NCBI GenBank assembly: GCA_046541195.1
Contig: JBKHDT010000060.1
Location: 1-13,983, forward strand
Source of the DNA: JBKHDT01 sp046541195
GTDB lineage: Bacteria > Pseudomonadota > Gammaproteobacteria > Halothiobacillales > Halothiobacillaceae
Reading direction: 5' to 3'
DNA: 13,983 bases
Shown here piece after piece: positions 1-6,658 of the stretch. The notes under the pieces are model-generated. The model was given only the letters and a program-made list of their open reading frames with translations, ran no database searches and was not told the DNA's origin. The translations under genes and the position numbers were made by a program. Positions within the stretch are counted from its first letter, which is position 1; the number at the start of each line of letters is the position of its first letter.

Positions 1-15
1 CGCTACATCGCGGTG

Positions 16-52
16 GGCAACCCCGTCGCGCAGAAAATCTGCGCTCCCACAA
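16..52 (-). repeat. REP-like palindrome
   Basis: Read on the minus strand this carries a GTGGGAGCG head followed by a perfect 7-bp hairpin (arms 28-34 and 38-44, GCGCAGA and TCTGCGC, loop AAA). A GTGG/GTAG tetranucleotide ahead of a short imperfect palindrome is the usual form of REP elements mobilised by REP-associated tyrosine transposases. No such transposase is in the window. The family assignment is an inference from form only. Confidence 0.5.
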
Positions 53-130
53 CCAACAACCAACCCGCAGGAGGCCGACTGCGCCGGGCGACAAACCACG
101 CCGAACCCCGGATCACGGTTTCGCACACCC

Positions 131-174
131 GTAGGCCCGACAAGGCCGCAGGCCGCAGGCCGCGTCGGGCAACC
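131..174 (+). repeat. REP-like palindrome with GTAG head and internal GGCCGCA tandem
   Basis: A GTAG tetranucleotide (131-134) is followed by arms GCCCGAC (135-141) and GTCGGGC (164-170). The loop holds two GGCCGCA units plus a partial third (144-163). The right half, 152-174, matches 12945-12967 at 21 of 23 positions, so at least part of this element is dispersed. It lies just upstream of the rpsT promoter and shows no coding signal. Confidence 0.5.
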
Positions 175-206
175 ATGCTCCGGGGTTTCGCGGCCCAAAT
201 GCGCGC

Positions 207-234
207 TTGACTTGGTGAGGTCGGCTGGCATAAT
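207..234 (+). promoter_or_regulatory. sigma-70 promoter of rpsT
   Basis: The -35 box is TTGACT (207-212) and the -10 box is CATAAT (229-234), with 16 bp between them. Transcription should begin near 241, giving a leader of about 43 nt that ends in the AGGAG ribosome site of rpsT. This is one of the two best promoter matches in the window. Confidence 0.75.
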
Positions 235-283
235 GCTGCGCCTTGAGTTTTTTTGCCGAAATAGATTTCCAGGAGTTTCCAAC

Positions 284-553
284 ATGGCCAACACAGCACA
301 AGCCAAAAAGCGCGTTCGCCAGGCTGAAGCGGCCCGCCAGCGCAACATGGCGCTGCGTTCCCGTGTTCGTACTGCATACAAGAATGTTCTGAAGGCCGTT
401 GCGGCCGGTGATGTCGAGCAGGCTCAGGCAGCCTATCGCACGGCGCAGCCGGTGATCGACAGCATGGTCAACAAGAAAATCCTGCACAAGAACACCGCTG
501 CCCGCCGCAAGTCGACGCTCGTCTCGCGCATCAAGGGCATGCAGGGCGCCTGA
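284..553 (+). CDS. rpsT: 30S ribosomal protein S20
   Basis: This encodes an 89-residue S20, a primary 16S rRNA-binding protein of the small subunit. It begins MANTAQAKKRVRQAEAARQR and ends in a basic tail (NTAARRKSTLVSRIKGMQGA), as in other proteobacterial S20 proteins. Its length is close to the E. coli protein (87 residues). The start is fixed by AGGAG at 271-275, 8 bases before an ATG. The E. coli gene is known for a UUG start and autogenous control; here the start is ATG, so that part of the control may differ. It is a single-gene unit with its own promoter and terminator, convergent with pyrE. Confidence 0.97.
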   Translation: MANTAQAKKRVRQAEAARQRNMALRSRVRTAYKNVLKAVAAGDVEQAQAAYRTAQPVIDSMVNKKILHKNTAARRKSTLVSRIKGMQGA

Positions 554-582
554 TACCGGAAAGCTCCGGCAGCAGACGCAAG

Positions 583-609
583 AAACCGGCCGCTGGCCGG
601 TTTTTTTTT
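583..609 (+). terminator. intrinsic terminator of rpsT
   Basis: A perfect 9-bp stem (583-591 with 595-603, AAACCGGCC / GGCCGGTTT, loop GCT) runs into nine T residues (601-609). It lies 30 bases after the rpsT stop. On the opposite strand no comparable T run follows, so it probably does not serve pyrE. Confidence 0.93.
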
Positions 610-712
610 GTGCTGTTTTAGCCGGTCGGTCATCTCCGCGGTCTGGCAGCGATCGCCTGCAACGGGCTCTTGCCGCAATCCGGGGAAGGCCGGCACAAAG
701 GCATCGTTCTTC

Positions 713-776
713 GGCGCGGGACTTGTGGTGCCCTGCCGCGCCGTGGCGCCAGGCCGGTCAATCACCCGGGCCGGGC
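713..776 (+). repeat. composite intergenic repeat, copy D
   Basis: This copy lies between the convergent rpsT and pyrE genes. It contains the family core GCCCTGCCGCGCCGTGGCGC at 730-749, then CAGGCCGGTCAATC and a GGGCCGGG end. Arms GGCGCGG (713-719) and CCGCGCC (736-742) can form a hairpin. The core and the segment after it match copy E closely on the other strand. The rest of the 610-849 gap shows no gene. Confidence 0.7.
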
Positions 777-849
777 GGGCGGCCGGCAGCTCCGCCGGGG
801 TGCAGGTCAGTGCAACGGCTGCGCAAGTCGGGACTGATCCGGACCGCGG

Positions 850-1491
850 TCAGACTCCGTACTTCTTTCGGTAGATCTTGATCGCCTCGGCATGCGGCTG
901 GACCGCCGGGGTACGCTGGGCGTAGGTGATGACATCCTCAAGGCGCGCGATGGCAATGACCTCCAGGGCATGATCGCGCTCGACCTCCTGGATGGCGGAG
1001 TGTTCGCCGGTGCCCCGCTCCTGGCGGTCCATCATGATCGCCACGCCGACCGGGTGTGCGCCGGCCGCCTCGATAATGGCAATCGACTCACGCACGGCGG
1101 TCCCGGCGGTAATCACGTCGTCAACGATCAGTACGCGGCCTTCAAGCGGCGCGCCCACCAGGGAACCCCCCTCGCCGTGATCCTTGGCCTCCTTGCGATT
1201 GAAGCACCAGGGCACGTCCTGGCCGGTCTGCTCGGCCAGCGCGATGGCCGTGGCGGCCGCCAGGGGAATCCCCTTGTAGGCGGGGCCGAACACCACGTCG
1301 AACTGCAAATCCGCCTCGAGAATGGCCTCGGCATAGAAACGCCCCACCCGCCCAAGCGCCCGACCGCTGGAAAAGGCCCCCGCGTTGAAGAAGTAGGGAC
1401 TCAGGCGCCCCGACTTGAGCGTGAACTCCCCGAACGAGAGCGCTTCCTGCGCCATCGCGAAATCCAGAAATGCCTGCTTGTAGTCGCTCAT
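850..1491 (-). CDS. pyrE: orotate phosphoribosyltransferase
   Basis: This is a 213-residue enzyme of de novo pyrimidine synthesis that joins orotate to PRPP to give orotidine 5'-phosphate; it acts in the cytoplasm as a dimer. Visible features are the N-terminal FTLKSGRLSPYFFNAG region (23-38), GPAYKGIP (69-76), the flexible catalytic loop NRKEAKDHGEGG (98-109), and the PRPP-binding motif VLIVDDVITAGTA (120-132). The chosen start is MSDYKQAFLDF. The open frame runs 32 codons further upstream, but that extension is not PyrE-like, and AGGAG lies 11 bases before the chosen ATG. The length fits the family. No T-rich terminator is visible after the stop. No xthA or rph neighbour is present. Confidence 0.96.
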   Translation of the reverse strand: MSDYKQAFLDFAMAQEALSFGEFTLKSGRLSPYFFNAGAFSSGRALGRVGRFYAEAILEADLQFDVVFGPAYKGIPLAAATAIALAEQTGQDVPWCFNRKEAKDHGEGGSLVGAPLEGRVLIVDDVITAGTAVRESIAIIEAAGAHPVGVAIMMDRQERGTGEHSAIQEVERDHALEVIAIARLEDVITYAQRTPAVQPHAEAIKIYRKKYGV

Positions 1492-1937
1492 TACCTTTGT
1501 CGCTCCTAGTTTGCCAGGGACGGCCGGCACGCGGACCCCGGACGGTCCGGCATGCACTGCGCCCGACACGACCGGCGCCGTGCACACCGGAGCACGGCGG
1601 CCCAGACCAGCGCATGCCCCTCAATCCGCGGATGCACACCGTACCGGCTCACCCCGTGCCGACCAGATGAGCCGGCGGATGACCCGACCGACGCCCCGGG
1701 GCGCACAGTGTATTGCAACACCCGGGATCACGCACCCCGCAGCGGGTCAGCCAGGCAAACCGGCCCGAAGTCCTCCGAAGCCTCGTTGGCCGATGCGCGG
1801 GCCGATGGCCTTTGCCTGCGATGGGTTCACACCCGGCCCGCGGAGTGCGATTGACCGGCCTGGCGCCGCGGCACGGCAGGGTTTCCACGCCCTGCCCGCG
1901 CAGGTCGGCACGAGCGCGAACCGGTCCTGATCGCCAT
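1492..1937. other. gene-free intergenic stretch
   Basis: No convincing gene lies between pyrE and the Fur-like box. The stretch is very G+C-rich, open in several frames, and none of the translations looks like a protein. It holds an 8-bp inverted repeat CCGGCTCA/TGAGCCGG (1644-1651 and 1668-1675), a smaller one near 1538-1550, and repeat copy E (1832-1896). A weak minus-strand -10 candidate for pyrE (TACACT, 1707-1712) has no good -35 partner. Confidence 0.5.
1832..1896 (-). repeat. composite intergenic repeat, copy E
   Basis: On the minus strand this reads as a GGCAGGG/CCCTGCC hairpin (1890-1896 and 1875-1881), then core ACCCTGCCGTGCCGCGGCGC (1863-1882), CAGGCCGGTCAATCGC, and a GGGCCGGG end. 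It is the only copy in minus orientation and is closest to copy D. Confidence 0.7.
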
Positions 1938-1956
1938 CTCATTGCGAATCATTATT
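1938..1956 (+). promoter_or_regulatory. possible Fur box
   Basis: This 19-mer matches the classic Fur consensus (GATAATGATAATCATTATC) at 12 of 19 positions, including the run AATCATTAT. It ends 8 bases before the -35 box of the ncRNA promoter and sits in an A+T-rich island within G+C-rich DNA. An iron-dependent role is inferred only from the motif. Confidence 0.4.
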
Positions 1957-1964
1957 GTTCTCTG

Positions 1965-1993
1965 TTGCACTCGCGATCATGAATGAATATACT
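1965..1993 (+). promoter_or_regulatory. sigma-70 promoter of the candidate ncRNA
   Basis: The -35 box TTGCAC (1965-1970) and the -10 box TATACT (1988-1993) are separated by exactly 17 bp. Transcription should start at about 2000-2001. No start codon with a ribosome site follows; the ATG at 1979 lies upstream of the expected start point. Confidence 0.7.
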
Positions 1994-1999
1994 TGGTTT

Positions 2000-2345
2000 C
2001 AGGATATCCCGCCTGTACGCGCAGGGCCTCCGCAAGAGGATTCTCGTACCGAGGCCCCGCGGGCGGCGCCAGTGAGCGCACCATGGACAGCGACAGCGCG
2101 ACCAGGCCAGGCGAAACGGCAGTCTGGCCGGACCCGTCTCAGATTGCCGGAATCCGGTCACGGGCGGTCACTGAATGCATCTGAACGAAGCGAATGTGGC
2201 GCCCCGTCGGGGCGGTCAGCGCCTGGCCGCGGATGGCGGCCAATGGGGAAGGATCGGGATCGTGTTTCGTCGCCAGACGAAAGCCTGCTGAGGATGACTA
2301 CAGCGTGTGTGTGCTTGCCTCGCCCCTGGTGGCGAGGTTTTTTTT
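2000..2345 (+). ncRNA. candidate structured non-coding RNA, GGA-rich (possibly CsrA-binding)
   Basis: A well-spaced promoter and a strong terminator bracket about 345 bases with no plausible protein. The transcript would contain ten GGA triplets (2002, 2038, 2085, 2130, 2149, 2231, 2247, 2251, 2257, 2292). Two fall in apical loops: GGATG capped by GGCCGC/GCGGCC (2225-2241), and GATT in a GAG/CTC tip inside the GGGCCTC/GAGGCCC stem (2024-2057). Other hairpins are CGCCCC-GTC-GGGGCG (2200-2214), TTTCGTC-GCCA-GACGAAA (2265-2282), and GGCCAG/CTGGCC (2105-2129). GGA in hairpin loops is typical of CsrB/RsmZ decoy RNAs, but the GacA-type upstream element TGTAAG-N6-CTTACA is absent and the GGA excess over chance is under twofold. 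A single-gene RNA is well supported; its function is not. Confidence 0.6.
2318..2345 (+). terminator. intrinsic terminator of the candidate ncRNA
   Basis: A perfect 7-bp stem CCTCGCC (2318-2324) / GGCGAGG (2331-2337) with loop CCTGGT is followed by eight T residues (2338-2345). The minus-strand reading has no T run after the stem, so this stop works on plus-strand transcripts, where no protein gene lies upstream. Confidence 0.93.
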
Positions 2346-2383
2346 GACCGCAGGTTGCGCGTCACGCACCGGAGCCGAAGCGC

Positions 2384-3307
2384 TCAGGCGCCCGCCTTGA
2401 GATCCTCCTGCGGACCGCTGTTCCGGCAGTATTCGCGGGAGAACTCCAGCAGCCCTTCCATGGCCGGCAGGCGGAACTTGTGCCGCTGGCGCACGAAGGA
2501 AAACTCCCGGTGCAGGGCGGGCGCCAGCGGCACGGCGACGAGCAAGCCGAGCTTGAGCTCCTTGATGATGCCGGCGGACGACATGATGGAAAGCCCCATG
2601 CCGGCTTCGACCGCACCCTTGATGGCCTCGGGGCTGCCCAGCTCCATGCAGACGTTCCAGCCCTCGGGGTAGCCCTGCTCGGCCAGGTAGGACAGCACGA
2701 TCTCGCGGGTGCCGGAGCCTTCCTCCCGACAGATGAAGGAATGCGGCATGAGCTCCTCGACCGTGAGGGACTCGCGATCCGCAAACTCGTGGTCCGGGGG
2801 CATGATGACCACCAGCTCATCGTCCCGGCAGCGCTCGACCAGCAGGTTCTTGTTGGTGACGTTGCCTTCGACAATGGCCAGGTCAACCACGTTGTGCTCG
2901 ACCATCGAGACGATGCTTTCGGTATTGCCGACCTTCAGGCGCACGGACAACTCCGGGTGCTCCTGCCGGAACTTGCCCAGCAGGGCGGGCAGCATGTTTT
3001 CGGCGATGGTCATGCTGGCGCCGATGTTCAGCGAACCGCCCACCTCGCCGGTCATTTCCTTGACCCGCTGGTCCATCTCTTCGTAGAGCTCGAAGATGCG
3101 CTCGGAAATTTCGTAGACGGCCTGGCCGACGTCGGTCAGGGTGACGCGATTGTGCGTTCGGTCGAAAAGACGCGTGTCAAAGTGTTCTTCGAGCTGGCGA
3201 ACCTGAAAGGTGACAGCCGGCTGCGTCATGTGCAGCGCCTCGGCCGCCTTGGTGAAACTCAGGAGTCGGGCAACCGTGTTGAATACCTTGAGACGTCGAT
3301 CTGCCAT
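2384..3307 (-). CDS. LysR-family transcriptional regulator (CysL/YeiE/CbbR-like)
   Basis: This is a 307-residue DNA-binding regulator. The N-terminal winged helix-turn-helix spans about residues 5-62, including SFTKAAEALHMTQPAVTFQV and LEEHFDTRLFDR. A linker helix (about 65-88) and an effector-binding domain (about 90-295) follow. The CREEGSGTRE stretch in the effector domain is typical of the CysL/YeiE/CbbR branch, whose members sense small metabolites, but the ligand cannot be read here. The start ATG has only a weak ribosome site, and no better start lies upstream. It follows the RND pump on the same strand after about 100 bases and has its own promoter candidate and inverted repeat in that gap. 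Whether it controls the pump, itself or a distant operon is not shown. Confidence 0.93.
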   Translation of the reverse strand: MADRRLKVFNTVARLLSFTKAAEALHMTQPAVTFQVRQLEEHFDTRLFDRTHNRVTLTDVGQAVYEISERIFELYEEMDQRVKEMTGEVGGSLNIGASMTIAENMLPALLGKFRQEHPELSVRLKVGNTESIVSMVEHNVVDLAIVEGNVTNKNLLVERCRDDELVVIMPPDHEFADRESLTVEELMPHSFICREEGSGTREIVLSYLAEQGYPEGWNVCMELGSPEAIKGAVEAGMGLSIMSSAGIIKELKLGLLVAVPLAPALHREFSFVRQRHKFRLPAMEGLLEFSREYCRNSGPQEDLKAGA

Positions 3308-3321
3308 GGAAGTTTATTCAC

Positions 3322-3351
3322 TTTATTGGGGCATTTACCGCAGTGTATCAA
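3322..3351 (-). promoter_or_regulatory. possible promoter of the LysR gene
   Basis: On the minus strand TTGATA (3346-3351) is followed after 18 bp by AATAAA (3322-3327). The start point would fall only a few bases before the ATG, giving a very short leader. The A+T content is higher than in the surroundings. The match is moderate. Confidence 0.35.
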
Positions 3352-3356
3352 CTGCG
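3339..3356. promoter_or_regulatory. inverted repeat, possible LysR operator
   Basis: CGCAGT (3339-3344) and ACTGCG (3351-3356) form a perfect interrupted palindrome with a 6-bp centre. It overlaps the proposed -35 box of the LysR gene. LysR-type proteins often bind interrupted palindromes of the T-N11-A type at their own promoters; autoregulation here is inferred. Confidence 0.4.
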
Positions 3357-3380
3357 CCGGGGGATGGCGACCTTGCGCGA

Positions 3381-3394
3381 CCCCGCAAACGGGG
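3381..3394 (-). other. short hairpin after the RND gene
   Basis: CCCCG/CGGGG arms with a 4-base loop lie 16-29 bases past the RND stop codon. No T run follows on the minus strand, so it is at best a weak or Rho-assisted end for the pump transcript, or a 3' stabiliser. Confidence 0.3.
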
Positions 3395-3409
3395 CCTGAA
3401 AGCCGCCGT

Positions 3410-6400
3410 TCACTTCAGGGCACAGCCGGGATTGCGGAACAGGTAGGCGTAGTAGACCACCGGAACCACGATAAGCGTCAGCATGGTGGACATAAACACG
3501 CCAAATATCAACGAGATCGCCAGACCGGAGAAGATCGGGTCATCGAGGATGAAGAACGCCCCGAGCATGGCGGCCAGTCCGGTCAGCAGGATCGGCTTGG
3601 TCCGCACGGCGCCGGCCTCGATGACGGCGCGCTCAAGACTCTCCCCGCGCCGCACCGCCTCGTTGATGAAGTCCACCAGCAAGATCGAGTTGCGCACGAT
3701 GATCCCCGCCAGCGCGATCATGCCGATCATCGAGGTGGCCGTGAACTGCGCGCCGAGCAGGGCATGGCCCGGCATGACCCCGATGATGGTCAGCGGGATC
3801 GGCGCCATGATGATCAGCGGCACCACGTAGGACTTGAACTGCGCCACCACCAGCAGGTAGATCAGGATCAGGCCGACGCCATAGGCAATGCCCATGTCGC
3901 GGAAGGTCTCGTAGGTGATCTGCCACTCGCCATCCCACTTGATGGAGTACTCGTAGGGATTGTCCGGCTGGCTGATGAAATACTGCTGCAAGGTCTCGCC
4001 CCGGATCGGCGTGTCGTTCAGGCCGAATACCATCTCGAACATGCCGTACAGCGGGCTGTCGGTCTGCCCGGCCATGTCGGCGGTCACGTAGACCACCGGC
4101 AGCAGGTCCTTGTGCTGGATGCTGTATTCACGCCGGCTGGTCTCGACGGTGACCAGCTCGCCCAGCGAGACCAGTGAGCCGTCCTCGGCGCGGACCGGCA
4201 TGTCGAGGGCGTGACGGATATCGTCCTTCATGGCCAGCGGCAGGGTGACGCGCAACGGGATCGGGTACTTGGCATGGTCCCCGTGCAGCAGGCCGTTGTC
4301 CGCACCCGCGATGGCGGCGGAGACGGCAAAGGCAATGGTTTCCTGCGCCACGCCCCAGCGGGCCGCCTTCTGCCGGTCGACATGCACAATCAGCCGCTCG
4401 GCCGGATATTCGACCGAGTCGTCGATGTCGACGATTTCCGGCGTGGACTCGAAATAGGCGCGCAGGGCCTTGGCGACCTCGATCTGCCCGGTGTAGTCCA
4501 GGCCGTAGACCTCGGCCACGATCGGCGCCTGGACAGGCGGCCCCGGGGGCACCTCGACGATTTTCACGTTGGCATCGTACCTGGCGCCGATTTCCTGCAG
4601 CGGCTCGCGCACGGACAGGGCAATGTCGTGGCTCTTGCGATCACGTTCCGTGTAGTGCAGCAGGTTGACCTGGATGTCCCCCACGTGGGCACCCTCGCGC
4701 AGGTAGTACTGGCGCACCAGCCCGTTGAAGTTGATCGGTGCGGCTGTGCCGGCATAGGCCTGGTAGTCCCTCACCTCGGGGACGGTGGCCAGATAGCGCC
4801 CCAGCTCGTCCAGGACAGCCTGGGTGCGTTCGAGACTGGTGCCTTCCGGCATGTCGACCATGACCTGGAATTCCGACTTGTCGTCGAACGGCAGCATCTT
4901 GAGCACGACATGCTTGGTATAGCCCAGAGACAAGGAACCACCGATCAGCACCAGCACCACCAGCAGCATCAGCCAGCGCCACGGCGCCCCGCGCCGCTCG
5001 CGGAGCATCGGCCCCATGACGGTGGTGTAGAAGCGGAACAGGCCGCTGTCCTCCACCGGCCGCGGCGCGTGATGGGCGTGTTTTTCCGCCACCCGGTTGA
5101 GGATCTTGAGCGTCATCCACGGCGTGACCACGAAGGCCACGATCAGCGAGATCAGCATCCCCATGGACGCGTTGATCGGGATGGGACTCATGTACGGGCC
5201 CATCAGACCGCTCACAAAGGCCATGGGCAGCAGCGCAGCAATGACGGTGAAGGTCGCCAGGATGGTCGGCCCGCCGACTTCGTCAACGGCCAGCGGGATC
5301 GCCTCGGCCAATTTCCTGCCGCCCATCTGCATGTGCCGGTGGATGTTTTCCACCACCACGATGGCGTCATCGACCAGGATGCCGATGGAAAAGATCAGCG
5401 CGAACAGCGACACCCGGTTGAGGGTGAACCCCCAGGCCCAGGAAGCGAACAGCGTGATCGCCAGTGTGAGCACGACCGCACCGCCGACGATGATCGCCTC
5501 GCGCCAGCCAAGAGCGAAGGCCACCAGCACCACCACGATGGCGGTGGCGAAGGCGAGCTTCTGGATGAGCGTCATCGCCTTGTCCTCGGCGGTCTGGCCG
5601 TAGTTGCGGGTCACGCTCAACTCGACACCCTCGGGAATGTAGATTCCCTCCAGCAGCCCGACCCGCTCGATCAGCCGGTCCGCGATCTCCACCGCGTTGG
5701 TGCCCGGCTGCTTGCCGATCGCGATGGTAACCGCCGGGTGGGTGACTCCCGCGGCCGGGGCGTTCTCTGCCGCGGGACCGAAGCCCATGCTCGCGTGTTC
5801 AGCGGGGTCGTAGGGCCCCATCTGGACGTCGGCGACGTCCTCGAGGTACACCGGGGAGCCGTCGTGCATGCCGACGACCAGGCTGGCGACTTCCTCGGGT
5901 GAGCTCAGGAACTGGCCGGACTGGACGAGGATTTCGCGGTTCTCGCGAACCAGCGCCCCGGCGTCATGGGAGCGATTGGCGGCCTGAAGGGCCCTCTGCA
6001 GATCATCAAGCGCAATGCCGTAGCCGGACAGGCGTACCGGGTCGATCCGGATGGCGACCACCCGCTCGGGGCCGCCGATGGTATAGATTTCCCGGGTGCC
6101 CTGGACCCGCTTGAGCTGCGCCTCGAGCGCATGGGCGATCTGGTGCAGATCGTGCCCGGCGACCTGGTCGTTCTCGCTCCAGAGCGTGAGCGCCACGATC
6201 GGCACGTCGTCGATGCCCTTGGGCTTGATGATCGGCTGACCGACGCCGATATCCTGCGGCAGCCAGTCCTGGTTCGAGTAGATCTGGTTGTACAGGCGCA
6301 CGATGGCGTCGGTGGCGTGCTCGCCAACCTCGAACTGCACCGTCAGCACCGCCATCCCCGGCTGGGAGGTCGAGTACACATGCTCGACGCCGGACAGCTC

Positions 6401-6658
6401 GGAGAGCACCTGCTCCGCCGGGGTGGCAAGCAGGCTCTGGACCTCCTGCGCCGTCGCGCCGGCATAAGGGATAAACACGTTGGCAAACGTGACGTTGATC
6501 TGCGGCTCTTCTTCACGCGGGGTCACGATGATGGCAAACAGCCCCAGCAGCAGGCCCACCAGGGCCAGCAGCGGCGTGATCTCGCTCTTGAGAAACCGGG
6601 CGGCGACCCAGCCGGAAATGCCGAGACGCGGCGAATCCTTGCGATTTTCGTCGGTCAT
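3410..6658 (-). CDS. RND-family efflux transporter permease (HAE1/AcrB-like)
   Basis: This 1082-residue inner-membrane pump is of full RND length. Transmembrane segment 1 lies near 27-46, a large periplasmic loop follows, TM2-6 lie near 365-515, TM7 near 562-580, a second periplasmic loop follows, and TM8-12 fill the C-terminus. The TM4 proton-relay motif GILVDDAIVVVENI has both aspartates (430 and 431). In TM10, GIIVRNSILLVDF carries arginine at 989, where AcrB has the relay lysine. The start ATG overlaps the adaptor stop codon (ATGA), implying coupled translation. Substrates are not predictable. No outer-membrane channel gene is nearby, so a shared TolC-type channel is likely. Two long opposite-strand frames inside it are G+C artefacts. 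Confidence 0.95.
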   Translation of the reverse strand: MTDENRKDSPRLGISGWVAARFLKSEITPLLALVGLLLGLFAIIVTPREEEPQINVTFANVFIPYAGATAQEVQSLLATPAEQVLSELSGVEHVYSTSQPGMAVLTVQFEVGEHATDAIVRLYNQIYSNQDWLPQDIGVGQPIIKPKGIDDVPIVALTLWSENDQVAGHDLHQIAHALEAQLKRVQGTREIYTIGGPERVVAIRIDPVRLSGYGIALDDLQRALQAANRSHDAGALVRENREILVQSGQFLSSPEEVASLVVGMHDGSPVYLEDVADVQMGPYDPAEHASMGFGPAAENAPAAGVTHPAVTIAIGKQPGTNAVEIADRLIERVGLLEGIYIPEGVELSVTRNYGQTAEDKAMTLIQKLAFATAIVVVLVAFALGWREAIIVGGAVVLTLAITLFASWAWGFTLNRVSLFALIFSIGILVDDAIVVVENIHRHMQMGGRKLAEAIPLAVDEVGGPTILATFTVIAALLPMAFVSGLMGPYMSPIPINASMGMLISLIVAFVVTPWMTLKILNRVAEKHAHHAPRPVEDSGLFRFYTTVMGPMLRERRGAPWRWLMLLVVLVLIGGSLSLGYTKHVVLKMLPFDDKSEFQVMVDMPEGTSLERTQAVLDELGRYLATVPEVRDYQAYAGTAAPINFNGLVRQYYLREGAHVGDIQVNLLHYTERDRKSHDIALSVREPLQEIGARYDANVKIVEVPPGPPVQAPIVAEVYGLDYTGQIEVAKALRAYFESTPEIVDIDDSVEYPAERLIVHVDRQKAARWGVAQETIAFAVSAAIAGADNGLLHGDHAKYPIPLRVTLPLAMKDDIRHALDMPVRAEDGSLVSLGELVTVETSRREYSIQHKDLLPVVYVTADMAGQTDSPLYGMFEMVFGLNDTPIRGETLQQYFISQPDNPYEYSIKWDGEWQITYETFRDMGIAYGVGLILIYLLVVAQFKSYVVPLIIMAPIPLTIIGVMPGHALLGAQFTATSMIGMIALAGIIVRNSILLVDFINEAVRRGESLERAVIEAGAVRTKPILLTGLAAMLGAFFILDDPIFSGLAISLIFGVFMSTMLTLIVVPVVYYAYLFRNPGCALK

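Noticed and set aside
144..163. GGCCGCA tandem units as a CRISPR or microsatellite array
   Set aside because: There are only two and a half 7-base units with no spacers; they are the loop of a REP-like palindrome.
1492..1587. Upstream extension of pyrE by 32 codons
   Set aside because: The sequence is low-complexity and not PyrE-like; MSDYKQAFLDF is the conserved-type start with an upstream AGGAG.
2000..2345. tmRNA, 6S RNA, RNase P RNA or SRP RNA as the identity of the ncRNA
   Set aside because: There is no tRNA-like CCA end or T-loop, no GAGGAAAGTCC motif of RNase P, no 6S closing stem with a central bubble, and no SRP GGAAGCA tip. These were judged by eye, not by model search.
1955..2347. 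Plus-strand open frame of 130 codons over the candidate ncRNA
   Set aside because: Its start lies before the expected transcription start, there is no ribosome site, the composition is not protein-like, and it ends just after the terminator T run.
2480..5902. Two long plus-strand open frames (2480-4177 and 4211-5902, about 565 codons each) opposite the LysR and RND genes
   Set aside because: Their translations are rich in His, Asp, Arg and Gln with no domain or membrane pattern. They mirror strong minus-strand genes and are typical antisense frames in high-G+C DNA.
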